From: Pacificispira sp002696645 | GTDB lineage: Bacteria; Pseudomonadota; Alphaproteobacteria; UBA8366; Aestuariispiraceae | Direction of reading: 5' to 3' | Assembly (NCBI RefSeq): GCF_048892425.1 | Contig: NZ_JBLZHU010000008.1 | Coordinates: 166,973 to 230,972, forward strand | DNA: 64,000 nt | In this document: piece after piece, positions 34,623 to 43,084 of the stretch | Position numbering within the stretch: position 1 is the first letter of the stretch | How the letters are laid out: each line of letters starts with the position of its first letter | Notes under the pieces: model-generated | Told to the model about the DNA's origin: nothing | The model's input: the letters and a program-made list of their open reading frames with translations, nothing else | Database searches by the model: none | Made by a program: the position numbers and the translations under genes

Positions 34623-35276
34623 CTAATCAATGGATAACCCAACAGAAAGCTGTACAGACCCATCATTAGCCTGCAACGCAATTTGACCGCCAATGGCATG
34701 AATGAACGACCATGCCAGGGCGCCATGCACCGTTTGCGGGGTAAGGCTTTCCAGAGATGCTGTGCCTGTCACAGCCAGCCCCAATGCGTCTGGCATCTGG
34801 GCCACGTCCCCCTGACTGTTAGCCTGGGCGATGACAGTCGCCGTGCCACCATCGACAGAAACGCGCACCAGGCCGCCGCGAGGCAGACAATCCTTTGCAA
34901 TCTCGATCAGGATCAACATAACCCGCCCCATCCCCTCTGACAGGCTGGGAAGGGCCGGGGGTAAAGGCCAGGATAAATCATGGCGCGGCTGATCTGCCAT
35001 AAAAGCCACGGCCACGGCACGCAATTCTGCGATGCTGGTGATCTCGACCCCTGAGCGGCCATAGGCTATTCGGTAGAATTTCAACCGATTGGTGGCATTC
35101 ATCGCACTGCTGGAAACCAGGGTCATCGCGTCGTCTCCCGCGTCTGCCCCCAATTCCTCCATCAGTTCCAACCCATTGGATATCACCCCGATGGGACCAA
35201 CAATTTCATGGATCAGTCGGGATGCCGTCAGATCAGCCAATTGGACAGAATGATGAAACGGGTCGGAATGTGACAT
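34623..35276 (-). CDS. chpT: ChpT-like histidine phosphotransferase
   Basis: A 217-residue protein of the ChpT/DUF2328 family, which relays phosphate from CckA to CtrA and CpdR in Alphaproteobacteria. The conserved histidine helix reads ASRLIHEIVGPIGVISNGLELMEE (H23), followed by a degenerate ATPase-like C-terminal domain lacking ATP-binding boxes. ATG 35276 (MSHSDPFHH) follows AGGGGC. It is first in the chpT, CheY-like, cheR run. Divergent from the DUF3553 gene. It could be a paralogue dedicated to the local CheY-like protein. Confidence 0.8.
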   Translation of the reverse strand: MSHSDPFHHSVQLADLTASRLIHEIVGPIGVISNGLELMEELGADAGDDAMTLVSSSAMNATNRLKFYRIAYGRSGVEITSIAELRAVAVAFMADQPRHDLSWPLPPALPSLSEGMGRVMLILIEIAKDCLPRGGLVRVSVDGGTATVIAQANSQGDVAQMPDALGLAVTGTASLESLTPQTVHGALAWSFIHAIGGQIALQANDGSVQLSVGLSID

Positions 35277-35357
35277 TTTTAATGCCCCTACTTGCGAATC
35301 ACGATATAAAATGCTGCACTGCACAATCCGTAGGCGGATTAAAGATAGGACCATACA

Positions 35358-35576
35358 ATGCTATCAAGTTACGCAGACAACAATACGCTGGTGCCAGGCG
35401 ACCTGGTTCCCGGTGTGTATGTACGCCACCCGGACGCCCCCGATTGGGGCATTGGTCAGGTTCAATCCTGCGTTGGAACACGGGTCACAGTCAATTTTGA
35501 AGAACGCGGCAAGGTTCTGATCGACACATCCGTCATCGGACTGGTCGCGGCGGATGCAGATATTGACGCCCAGTGA
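35358..35576 (+). CDS. DUF3553 family protein
   Basis: A 72-residue protein matching the DUF3553 signature almost throughout: VPGVYVRHPDAPDWGIGQVQ, then VGTRVTVNFEERGKVLID. The fold is small and beta-rich, like the CarD or SH3-like modules found in UvrD-type proteins. Its role is unknown. It is divergent from chpT across an 81-bp gap that must contain both promoters. Confidence 0.88.
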   Translation: MLSSYADNNTLVPGDLVPGVYVRHPDAPDWGIGQVQSCVGTRVTVNFEERGKVLIDTSVIGLVAADADIDAQ

Positions 35577-35683
35577 CCAGAATGGTGTGGTGACTATCCG
35601 GTAAACAGTCATCGTCCCTTGTGGCGTTGTTCCTTATGCCACAAGTTTCGAAGATGTTTTCAGCGACCGGTTAGGAGAGTCCA

Positions 35684-37390
35684 ATGTCGGATGGCGACAC
35701 CAGCGTCCATCAATTTCGCAGCCCTGGATTTGGCCGCAGAAAGACGACCCCGCATTCCAAGGGGCGACAACTGGATCCAACCGCGTTGGAGGAAATACAG
35801 GCCCTGCTGTCGGGGCGGACGCTTCAACGTGATGAGCTGATTGAATATCTGCATTTAATTCAAGATACTTACGGCCATCTGCACGCACGCCACCTTAATG
35901 CGTTAGCATCGGAAATGAAGCTGAGCATGGCAGAGGTTTTTGAGGTTGCCAGCTTCTATGCCCATTTCGATCTGGTGATGGAAGGGGAAGTTCCCCCACC
36001 GGCCCTGACGATCCGGGTCTGCGATTCCTTAAGCTGCGAGTTGATGGGTGCCCAGAAGATTCTGGCGGATCTGCCGGGTCAGGTGAACAAGGATGTTCGG
36101 GTCTTGCGCGCGCCCTGCATGGGGCGTTGTCACGAAGCGCCAGTCGCCGAAGTAGGCCACAAGCATCATACCCAGACCAGCGTTGCGGCCCTTGCCGCGG
36201 CGGCTGACGCCCATGACAGCCATCCAGAAATTCCAGATTATCAGGATCTGGCCGCCTATCGCACGGCGGGGGGATACCGACATCTGAACAGTTGCCTGAA
36301 TGGCAGCATTTCTGTTGAACAGGTCATCGAAGTGCTGGAAGGGGCAAATCTGCGCGGATTGGGCGGGGCAGGTTTTCCCACGGGTCGCAAATGGAAGTTT
36401 GTGCGCATGGCCCCCAAGCCCCGTTTGATGGCAGTCAATGGGGATGAAGGCGAACCCGGCACGATCAAAGATCATCACTATCTGACACGCACACCCCATC
36501 AATTCCTGGAAGGCATGCTGATCGGTGCCTGGGCGGTGGAGGCAGAAGCGGTCTACATCTATATGCGCGACGAGTATCCAGAGGTCATCGCCCTGCTAAA
36601 GACAGAGATTGCGAAACTGGAAGCGGCCGGCCTGAGCAACCACACGAAGATTGTCCTGCGCCGGGGTGCCGGGGCTTATATCTGTGGCGAAGAAAGCGCG
36701 ATGATCGAATCAATCGAGGGCAAACGCGGCCTGCCCCGTCATCGCCCCCCCTATGTTGCCCAGGAAGGGCTGTTTGGTCGCCCCACTCTGGTCAATAATG
36801 TGGAAAGCCTGCATTGGGTACCGGAAATTCTGGAAAATGGTGCAGACTGGTTCTCCAGCCAAGGTGCCAATGAACGCAAGGGATTGCGCAGCTTTTCCGT
36901 ATCCGGTCGCGTCAAGAATCCTGGAGTCAAACTGGCCCCCGCCGGCATCACGATCCGTCAATTGATCGATGACTATTGCGATGGCATGCAAGACGGTCAC
37001 GCGTTCAAGGGATACCTGCCCGGCGGCGCGTCCGGTGGTATCCTGCCAGCCAGCCTGGGCGATATCCCGCTGGATTTTGATACGCTGCAACCTTATGGCA
37101 GTTTCATCGGGTCCGCCGCCGTGGTTGTCCTGTCCGATCAGGACAATATTGCAGATGTCGCCCTGAACCTGATGAAGTTCTTTGAGGATGAAAGCTGTGG
37201 CCAATGTACGCCCTGTCGCGTTGGCACGGAAAAGGCCGTGAAACTGATGCAGAAGGATGCCTGGAATGTGCCGCTGCTTGAGCAATTGTCCAAGACGATG
37301 ATGGATGCGTCCATCTGTGGTCTGGGTCAGGCGGCCCCCAATCCGATCCTGACCTTGTTCAAATACTTTCCAGAAGACGTGCCACGTTAA
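35684..37390 (+). CDS. NuoE-NuoF fusion, NAD-dependent formate dehydrogenase beta-subunit type
   Basis: A 568-residue diaphorase-type protein passing electrons between NADH, FMN and iron-sulfur clusters. Residues about 30-165 are the NuoE-like thioredoxin fold with [2Fe-2S] cysteines in CDSLSCELMG and APCMGRCHEAP. From about 190 the NuoF part has LRGLGGAGFPTGRKWKF (FMN/NADH), VNGDEGEPGTIKD, GAYICGEESAMIESIEG and the [4Fe-4S] motif ESCGQCTPCRVGTEK with a late Cys in SICGLGQ. Fused E-F subunits are typical of soluble formate dehydrogenases. The expected molybdopterin alpha subunit is not adjacent; an AbrB-type membrane protein follows instead. Confidence 0.88.
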   Translation: MSDGDTSVHQFRSPGFGRRKTTPHSKGRQLDPTALEEIQALLSGRTLQRDELIEYLHLIQDTYGHLHARHLNALASEMKLSMAEVFEVASFYAHFDLVMEGEVPPPALTIRVCDSLSCELMGAQKILADLPGQVNKDVRVLRAPCMGRCHEAPVAEVGHKHHTQTSVAALAAAADAHDSHPEIPDYQDLAAYRTAGGYRHLNSCLNGSISVEQVIEVLEGANLRGLGGAGFPTGRKWKFVRMAPKPRLMAVNGDEGEPGTIKDHHYLTRTPHQFLEGMLIGAWAVEAEAVYIYMRDEYPEVIALLKTEIAKLEAAGLSNHTKIVLRRGAGAYICGEESAMIESIEGKRGLPRHRPPYVAQEGLFGRPTLVNNVESLHWVPEILENGADWFSSQGANERKGLRSFSVSGRVKNPGVKLAPAGITIRQLIDDYCDGMQDGHAFKGYLPGGASGGILPASLGDIPLDFDTLQPYGSFIGSAAVVVLSDQDNIADVALNLMKFFEDESCGQCTPCRVGTEKAVKLMQKDAWNVPLLEQLSKTMMDASICGLGQAAPNPILTLFKYFPEDVPR

Positions 37391-37598
37391 AGAGTGGGCG
37401 GAAAAGCTGTTAGGCTTTCTGATCACGGCACAGGGGCTGGTTTTCTGTCCGGTCCTTGGCTAAACATGGCATAGTCAAGACTCACAGTTCTGCATAATCG
37501 CACTTCTGCACCATGCCTATTGGTCGGATCAATCATGCGCTGTGATGATATCCGGCATGGCGTTTCGCCGCTCGATTTGCCCAAGTGAAAGAATTTGT

Positions 37599-38678
37599 AT
37601 GATCGCGATAAACCCGAGAAATCTCGGCAGGATCGCCCTGGCGATGGGACTGGGCGCCTGTGGTGGCTTTGTTGCAAACTGGCTGACATTACCGCTGCCC
37701 TGGATGCTGGGATCGATGATCACGTGCACGGCAGCATCAATCATCGGACTACCGATCCAGGGGCCGATGCCACTGCGCCAGCCCATGGTTATGGTTCTGG
37801 GCGTGATGCTGGGCGCGGGGTTTTCGCCTGATATGGCGGATCGTGCGGGGGAATGGTTTATCAGTCTGTCCTTTCTGGCGGGCTTTGTCGGACTGGCGAG
37901 CCTGTGCGCCTATCCGTTCTTTCGAAAAGTTGGCGGATATGATCGCCCTACGGCCTATTTCGCAGCCATGCCGGGCGGTTTGAATGAAATGATGATTGTT
38001 GGCGGCGCAATGGGCGGGGACGAACGACGAATAGTTCTGACCCATGCCAGCCGCATTCTGTTGACCGTCCTGATTGTCCCGATCGCCTTCCGGTTTGTCA
38101 GTGATATCGACATGACGGATCGATCGCGCTTTGGCGTCGCCTTAAGCGCGGTCGCCTGGCAGGACTATTTGATCCTGGGGGCCTGTGGCCTGGTTGGCTA
38201 TCCAATCGCGAAGGTATTGCGCATCCCGGCCCCGATGCTGGTCGGCCCCATGTTGGCCAGCGCCAGCTTGCACCTGGCAGGTATGACCGCCGCAACGCCT
38301 CCGCTGTTGATCGTGAATTGCGCCCAGTGGATCATGGGGACGATCATTGGCTGTCGCTTTATCGGCGTCGCCCGGTCAGAGGTATTCCGCACCATCGCCC
38401 TGGGTATGGGATCGACCGTTATCATTCTGACGACAACAGTCGCATTCGCCTTGTTGGTCTATGAGATCGGGAGCGTTCCCTTCCAAAGCGCGATTCTGGC
38501 ATATTCACCAGGCGGTCTGGCGGAGATGAGCCTGGTCGCGCTGGCCTTGGGCATCGATGTCGCCTTCGTCGCAACCCATCACATTGTCCGCATCGTTTAT
38601 GTCGTGGTGGCCGCGCCCATATTCTATAAATTGTTCCTGCACAAGGAACCGCAGGAAACAGACCTACCCGCGCAGTAG
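37599..38678 (+). CDS. AbrB-family membrane protein (COG3180 type)
   Basis: A 359-residue integral membrane protein with about ten transmembrane segments in two related halves: GACGGFVANWLTLPLPWMLGS and AMPGGLNEMM in the first, LGACGLVGYPIAKVLRIPAPMLVGPM and SPGGLAEMSLVALALG in the second. This duplicated AbrB pattern (often mislabelled ammonia monooxygenase) is of uncertain, probably transport, function. ATG 37599 is preferred; the longer frame to 37542 adds non-membrane residues. The 208 bp before it hold no gene. Its end overlaps boxR by 15 bp tail to tail. Confidence 0.8.
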   Translation: MIAINPRNLGRIALAMGLGACGGFVANWLTLPLPWMLGSMITCTAASIIGLPIQGPMPLRQPMVMVLGVMLGAGFSPDMADRAGEWFISLSFLAGFVGLASLCAYPFFRKVGGYDRPTAYFAAMPGGLNEMMIVGGAMGGDERRIVLTHASRILLTVLIVPIAFRFVSDIDMTDRSRFGVALSAVAWQDYLILGACGLVGYPIAKVLRIPAPMLVGPMLASASLHLAGMTAATPPLLIVNCAQWIMGTIIGCRFIGVARSEVFRTIALGMGSTVIILTTTVAFALLVYEIGSVPFQSAILAYSPGGLAEMSLVALALGIDVAFVATHHIVRIVYVVVAAPIFYKLFLHKEPQETDLPAQ

Positions 38679-39569
38679 GGATCGGGCTGCCTCTTCCAAA
38701 AGGATCAGGCTGTCTTCGACGGAACTGCCGCTGGTATCCACGCTGGCATCTGCCTGACAATAGGCGGATTCCCGCGCCGCCAGAATGGCCTTCAAATCCT
38801 CCATCGCCTCATCATTGCGTGCCATGGGCCTGAAATCCCCTTGGGCGATGACGCGGTTCATATGCTCTTCGGGTTGCGCCTGAATCCAGATTGTATGACA
38901 GCGATCCAGCAACAACTGAAATGTTGCCGGTTCTGAAACAATCCCCCCCCCCGTCGCGATGATAGCCGTGTCACTGTCAGCGATTGTCGATTCCAATGCC
39001 CGGCGTTCCAATCGCCGAAAGGCTGGCTGACCACTCAGCGCAAGGATTTCACCAATACTGCCGCCATAGTCCCGCTCAACCAACCGATTGAGCTCGACAA
39101 AGGGGGCCTTCAGTCGCATCGCCAGATGACGGCCCAATGTGGACTTGCCAGCCCCCCGCAGCCCGATCAGGGCGATCCGCTTGGCCTTCGCCGCTTCGAC
39201 ATCCCCAACAGCACCCTTACCATTGCCAATTCGATCCAGCGCCAGCTTGGCCTGTGTCAGTTGTTCGGGTCCAAACCCCCGCAGCCGTGCGATCAGGGGT
39301 ACAAGTTCTGACGCCGTTTCCGGTACGCCATCGCCTGTCACCAGTTCTGTTAGAGGATAGTCCACAGCCTCTGCAATTTGTCGCAGGACCGCAACAGTCG
39401 GATTGCCGGATCCGCCCTCCAATTGCGCCAAATATCGCTCTGACACACCAGAGTCCCGGGCCAGAATACGCCGTGCCATACCCCGTTTGGCCCGCGCCTG
39501 GCGCACACGCTCACCCAGACCGGATAAATATTCCCGAAGCGCTGGATCTTCGGTCTGCTTTTCACTCAT
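38664..39569 (-). CDS. boxR: BoxR/BzdR-type regulator (HTH plus shikimate-kinase-like domain)
   Basis: Regulator of benzoate degradation that senses benzoyl-CoA in its known homologues. In the 301-residue protein, residues about 15-80 are an XRE-type HTH (RVRQARAKRGMARRILARDSG, SERYLAQLEGGSGNPTVAVL). From about 130 a shikimate-kinase-like domain follows with P-loop IGLRGAGKSTLGRHLA, RLERRALES and IATGGGIVSEP. This fusion is diagnostic of BzdR/BoxR. ATG 39569 follows GGGGGA. It is divergent from the flavodoxin-ligase operon, with two operator-like repeats in the gap. Confidence 0.93.
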   Translation of the reverse strand: MSEKQTEDPALREYLSGLGERVRQARAKRGMARRILARDSGVSERYLAQLEGGSGNPTVAVLRQIAEAVDYPLTELVTGDGVPETASELVPLIARLRGFGPEQLTQAKLALDRIGNGKGAVGDVEAAKAKRIALIGLRGAGKSTLGRHLAMRLKAPFVELNRLVERDYGGSIGEILALSGQPAFRRLERRALESTIADSDTAIIATGGGIVSEPATFQLLLDRCHTIWIQAQPEEHMNRVIAQGDFRPMARNDEAMEDLKAILAARESAYCQADASVDTSGSSVEDSLILLEEAARSLLRG

Positions 39570-39616
39570 CGCGTCCCCCCAAAAAGAACACTGCACCCTG
39601 AAAGAAGATCACAAAA

Positions 39617-39660
39617 TGCACTATGGTTCTTTTCACTTTCTATAACATGCACTATAGTTC
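39617..39660. promoter_or_regulatory. BoxR operator region 1 (boxR/flavodoxin divergent promoters)
   Basis: Two direct copies, TGCACTATGGTTC (39617-39629) and TGCACTATAGTTC (39648-39660), 31 bp apart, about three helical turns. BzdR/BoxR regulators are known to bind TGCA-type repeats. The second copy is matched in inverted form upstream of boxC. Placement between the divergent genes fits control of both. Confidence 0.7.
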
Positions 39661-39722
39661 CTAAAAGCAGCGCCAAGCAAGGGCCTGAATGGTTGGGATA
39701 AACAGAAGCGATAGGGCAGCGA

Positions 39723-40187
39723 ATGAGCAACGAGGTCAAGATACTCGTCGGTACAATGACCGGCACGGCAGAATTGGTGGCGGATGAAATCGTCGATGTC
39801 TTAACAGATAAAGGCGCAGACCCGGAAATCCTGCTAATGGACGACCTGGACCCCACAGCCTTAGCTGCAGGGCCGCTGTACATCATTTGCACGTCGACCT
39901 ATGGTCAGGGCGAAGTGCCCGACAATGCGCGCAAGTTCTTTGACGCGCTGGAATCACAGTCACCGGACCTGACAGGCGTGCAATACGGCGTCTTCGCGCT
40001 GGGCGACATGACCTATATGCAGACATTCTGTTTCGGTGGGCGTAAATTTGATGACCTGCTGACCAAGCTAGGGGCAACCCGATTGGGCGACCGTGTTGAA
40101 CATGACGCTTCTTCCGGCGATCTGCCGGAAGACATGGCCGCCGAATGGGCTGAAGGCTGGTTCGAACAGGCCCTGGAAGCGGCCTGA
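39723..40187 (+). CDS. Flavodoxin-like protein
   Basis: A 154-residue FMN-binding electron carrier. The phosphate loop is GTMTGTAELVADEIVD, the FMN loops are CTSTYGQGEVPDNARKFF and FALGDMTYMQTFCFGG, and the end is short and acidic, as in MioC-type flavodoxins. It is the first gene of the BoxR-controlled plus-strand operon, so it may carry electrons for a pathway enzyme such as BoxB or the FadH-like reductase. That is inference. Start ATG 39723. Confidence 0.88.
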   Translation: MSNEVKILVGTMTGTAELVADEIVDVLTDKGADPEILLMDDLDPTALAAGPLYIICTSTYGQGEVPDNARKFFDALESQSPDLTGVQYGVFALGDMTYMQTFCFGGRKFDDLLTKLGATRLGDRVEHDASSGDLPEDMAAEWAEGWFEQALEAA

Positions 40188-40218
40188 CCTGACAAAACCT
40201 CATTTGACCGGAGGATCC

Positions 40219-40695
40219 ATGACGCAAGACGACTTCAATTCATTGATGCACGACGTCGCGACCACGATTGGCACCCGCCCGTTGAACGCGAAATTGGGCG
40301 CCTTTCTGAATGAGACATTTCCCCATGATGGGTCTGTTGTAAAAGAGATCCAGACCGCCTGTAAGACCGGAATTGCCGAAGGCTGGCTGTGTGAGAATGA
40401 AAACCGGGGCATTCATTACAGTCGCCCGATCAAGCCCAGCCTGGGGAACCATGATTTTTCTGTCGATGTCGTCGTCATGGATGACTGTCGCGGGCCCCAC
40501 CACGCCCATCCGGGTGGCGAAATCGACCTGATTCTGCCGGAAGATCCGAATGCTGAATTCGATGAGCACGGCAAGGGATGGCTGGTTTACGAACCCGGAT
40601 CCGCCCATTACCCAACCGTAACGGGCGGCAAGGCCGTGGTGCTTTATCTGCTACCAAATGGCGCAATTGAGTTCACAAGAGCCAAAAAAGAATAA
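40219..40695 (+). CDS. DUF4863 / 4-hydroxylaminobenzoate-lyase-like protein
   Basis: A 158-residue protein of the family that includes 4-hydroxylaminobenzoate lyase (PnbB) and is often found in benzoate clusters. The cupin-like part has HHAHPGGEIDLILPEDPNAEF and GWLVYEPGSAHYPTVTGGKA with several conserved His and Glu residues that could hold a metal. Function in the box pathway is not established. ATG 40219 has GGAGG upstream. It sits between flavodoxin and the benzoate-CoA ligase. Confidence 0.8.
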   Translation: MTQDDFNSLMHDVATTIGTRPLNAKLGAFLNETFPHDGSVVKEIQTACKTGIAEGWLCENENRGIHYSRPIKPSLGNHDFSVDVVVMDDCRGPHHAHPGGEIDLILPEDPNAEFDEHGKGWLVYEPGSAHYPTVTGGKAVVLYLLPNGAIEFTRAKKE

Positions 40696-40736
40696 TAACT
40701 AGGCTCACCAATCAAATACCTATGGGAGGGAACGAC

Positions 40737-42293
40737 ATGGCCGTGCACTCTGCGACGGACGATTTATACAATGCTGCCGATGATCTGATCGGGCGAAACC
40801 TGAAAGCGGGGCGCGGCGACAAGGCGGCCTTTATTGATATATCCGGGCCCACGACTTATGCACAGTTGGATGCGCGGGTGAATCAATTCGCGAATGTCCT
40901 GGCCGCCCATAACGTGCGGATAGAAGAACGTGTCCTGATGTGCCTGCTGGACACGATTGATTGGCCGACCTGTTTTTTGGGTGCCATTCGCGCTGGCGCT
41001 GTCCCGATCCCCGTCAACACGCGCCTGACCGCAGAAGATTACAAATTCATGCTGGATGACAGCCGCGCGCGAGTGTTGGTTGTGTCTGAAGTCCTGTTGG
41101 ATGCCTTCCTGCCGCATCTGTCGGATCACCCGTTTCTGGACACAATCATTGTGTCGGGTGCCGATGGCAAGGGCTATGCCCTGCTGAAAGACGAACTGAA
41201 CGGCAAATCCACAGATTATGAAACCGCCCCGACCCGGGCGTCCGATATGTGTTTCTGGCTTTATACCTCCGGCACAACAGGAAAGCCCAAAGGCGCGGTT
41301 CACCTGCAGACACACTTAATCGATACTGCCAATCTGTATGCCATCCCCGTCCTGGGTATTCATGAAAAAGATACCTGCTTTTCAGCAGCAAAACTGTTTT
41401 TTGCCTATGGTCTGGGCAATGGGCTGACCTTCCCCATGTCCGTTGGGGCGACATCTGTCCTGTTGGCCGGACCGCCGGATGCCAAATCTGTCGCCAGAAT
41501 TCTGCGCGAAGAAAAGCCGACCATTTTCTATGGCGTTCCAACCCTGTATGGCATGCTGTTGGCCAGCGGTGAATTGCCGAAGAAGGGCGAACATGCGGTG
41601 CGCCTTGCCACATCCGCTGGCGAAGCCCTGCCCGCAGACCTGTTGCGTCGTTTCAAGGAGGCGACCGGCGTCGATATTCTGGACGGGCTCGGTTCAACGG
41701 AAATGCTGCATATTTTTCTCAGCAACACCCTGGACAATATCATTCCGGGATCGTCCGGGAAGCCTGTCCCGGGTTACGACCTGCGCCTTGTGGATGATGA
41801 TGGAACGATCCTGGCGGGTGCCGGGGAAATGGGCATGCTTGAAGTATCCGGCCCAACCTCTGCAATTCTGTACTGGAACCAGCGTGACAAGAGCCGCGAA
41901 ACCTTCCAGGGAATGTGGACACGCACAGGTGACAAATATGTGCGCGATGAAAACGGCGTCTATACCCATGCCGGTCGATCTGATGACATGCTGAAAGTCG
42001 GCGGTATCTATGTGTCGCCTGTGGAAGTCGAAAGCGCGATTGTCCGACATGAAAAGGTGCTGGAAGTCGCTGTTGTCGGTCATGCCGACAAGGACGGCCT
42101 GATCAAGCCAAAGGCCTTCATCGTCCTGCGCGAAGGCATCCGGCCCGATGACGCCCTGTCTGATGAAATCAAGGCCTTCGTGAAAGCGGAACTGGCAAGC
42201 TACAAATATCCGCGCTGGATTGAATTTCTGGATGAACTGCCCAAAACCGCGACCGGCAAGATTCAGCGATTCAAGCTTCGGGATGCAACCTGA
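40737..42293 (+). CDS. bclA: Benzoate-CoA ligase
   Basis: Activates benzoate to benzoyl-CoA with ATP, the entry step of the box pathway. The 518-residue protein has the AMP-binding motif FWLYTSGTTGKPKGAVH, SAAKLFFAYGLGNGLTFP, LDGLGSTEMLHIFLSN (typical of benzoate/aryl ligases), RTGDKYVRDENGVYTHAGRSDDMLKVGG and the catalytic Lys in PKTATGKIQRFKLR. ATG 40737 has GGGAGG upstream. The alpha/beta-hydrolase gene starts in its stop codon (TGATG). Confidence 0.94.
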   Translation: MAVHSATDDLYNAADDLIGRNLKAGRGDKAAFIDISGPTTYAQLDARVNQFANVLAAHNVRIEERVLMCLLDTIDWPTCFLGAIRAGAVPIPVNTRLTAEDYKFMLDDSRARVLVVSEVLLDAFLPHLSDHPFLDTIIVSGADGKGYALLKDELNGKSTDYETAPTRASDMCFWLYTSGTTGKPKGAVHLQTHLIDTANLYAIPVLGIHEKDTCFSAAKLFFAYGLGNGLTFPMSVGATSVLLAGPPDAKSVARILREEKPTIFYGVPTLYGMLLASGELPKKGEHAVRLATSAGEALPADLLRRFKEATGVDILDGLGSTEMLHIFLSNTLDNIIPGSSGKPVPGYDLRLVDDDGTILAGAGEMGMLEVSGPTSAILYWNQRDKSRETFQGMWTRTGDKYVRDENGVYTHAGRSDDMLKVGGIYVSPVEVESAIVRHEKVLEVAVVGHADKDGLIKPKAFIVLREGIRPDDALSDEIKAFVKAELASYKYPRWIEFLDELPKTATGKIQRFKLRDAT

Positions 42294-43075
42294 TGGCAGG
42301 GCCAGATGCGTTCTTTGTGGACGTGACGGGCCATCAACTGGAATGCGTCTTATATCCAGGCAAGACCCCGACCATCATTGTCCTGCATGAGGGATTGGGT
42401 TCCGTTGCCATGTGGCGGGATTTTCCAGAGAAGCTGGCCCAGGAAACCGGTCACGCGGTACTGGTCTATTCCCGCTATGGCTATGGTCGGTCGACGCCCT
42501 GCACCACGCATCCTGTCGGGGATCGCTATATGCACCGGGAGGCTTTGGAAGCCCTGCCCGCCCTGCTGGACAGCCTGAAGATCGACAAGCCCTTCCTGTT
42601 GGGGCATTCCGATGGCGGGTCCATCGCGCTAATTCATGCCGGTGGCTCAGGTCGACCGGTTTCGGGCGTGATCACCCTGGCGGCCCATGTCTTTAACGAG
42701 GATATATGCGTCGCTGCCATCGAACAGGCGAAAATCGCCTTCGACTCTACGGATATGAAGGACCGACTGGGGCGATATCATGATGACCCGGAAGGGGCCT
42801 TCTGGATGTGGAACCAGGCCTGGCTTGCCCCCAGCTTCCGGGATTGGACTATCGAAGAATATCTACCACACATTTTCTGTCCCGTGCTTGCCATTCAGGG
42901 ACAACAGGATGAATACGGGACAGATGCTCAGGTTCATGCCATTGGAAATGGCGTTGCCGGACCCGCAAAAGTCCGTATTCTGCCCAATTGTCGCCATTCG
43001 GCCCATAAGGATCAATCACAGGAAGTTCTGGCATTGGTCCGGGGATTTGTCGCGGCCGCGACCGCAACACAGTAA
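42293..43075 (+). CDS. Alpha/beta hydrolase
   Basis: A 260-residue alpha/beta-hydrolase. The nucleophile is in LLGHSDGGSIALIHA, the acid probably in GQQDEYGTDAQ and the His in LPNCRHSAHKDQ; the oxyanion region is VLHEGLGSVAMWRDFP. Box-type clusters commonly contain such a hydrolase next to the ligase. Possible roles are thioester release of stray CoA adducts or hydrolysis of a ring-opening product, neither proven. Its start overlaps the ligase stop by one base. Confidence 0.85.
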   Translation: MAGPDAFFVDVTGHQLECVLYPGKTPTIIVLHEGLGSVAMWRDFPEKLAQETGHAVLVYSRYGYGRSTPCTTHPVGDRYMHREALEALPALLDSLKIDKPFLLGHSDGGSIALIHAGGSGRPVSGVITLAAHVFNEDICVAAIEQAKIAFDSTDMKDRLGRYHDDPEGAFWMWNQAWLAPSFRDWTIEEYLPHIFCPVLAIQGQQDEYGTDAQVHAIGNGVAGPAKVRILPNCRHSAHKDQSQEVLALVRGFVAAATATQ

Positions 43076-43084
43076 GGTATTCTA

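Noticed and set aside
40690..40705. ataactagg resembling part of the 22-bp inverted repeat
   Set aside because: Only about ten bases match, the second arm is absent, and it lies between two box operon genes with no recombinase. Probably chance.
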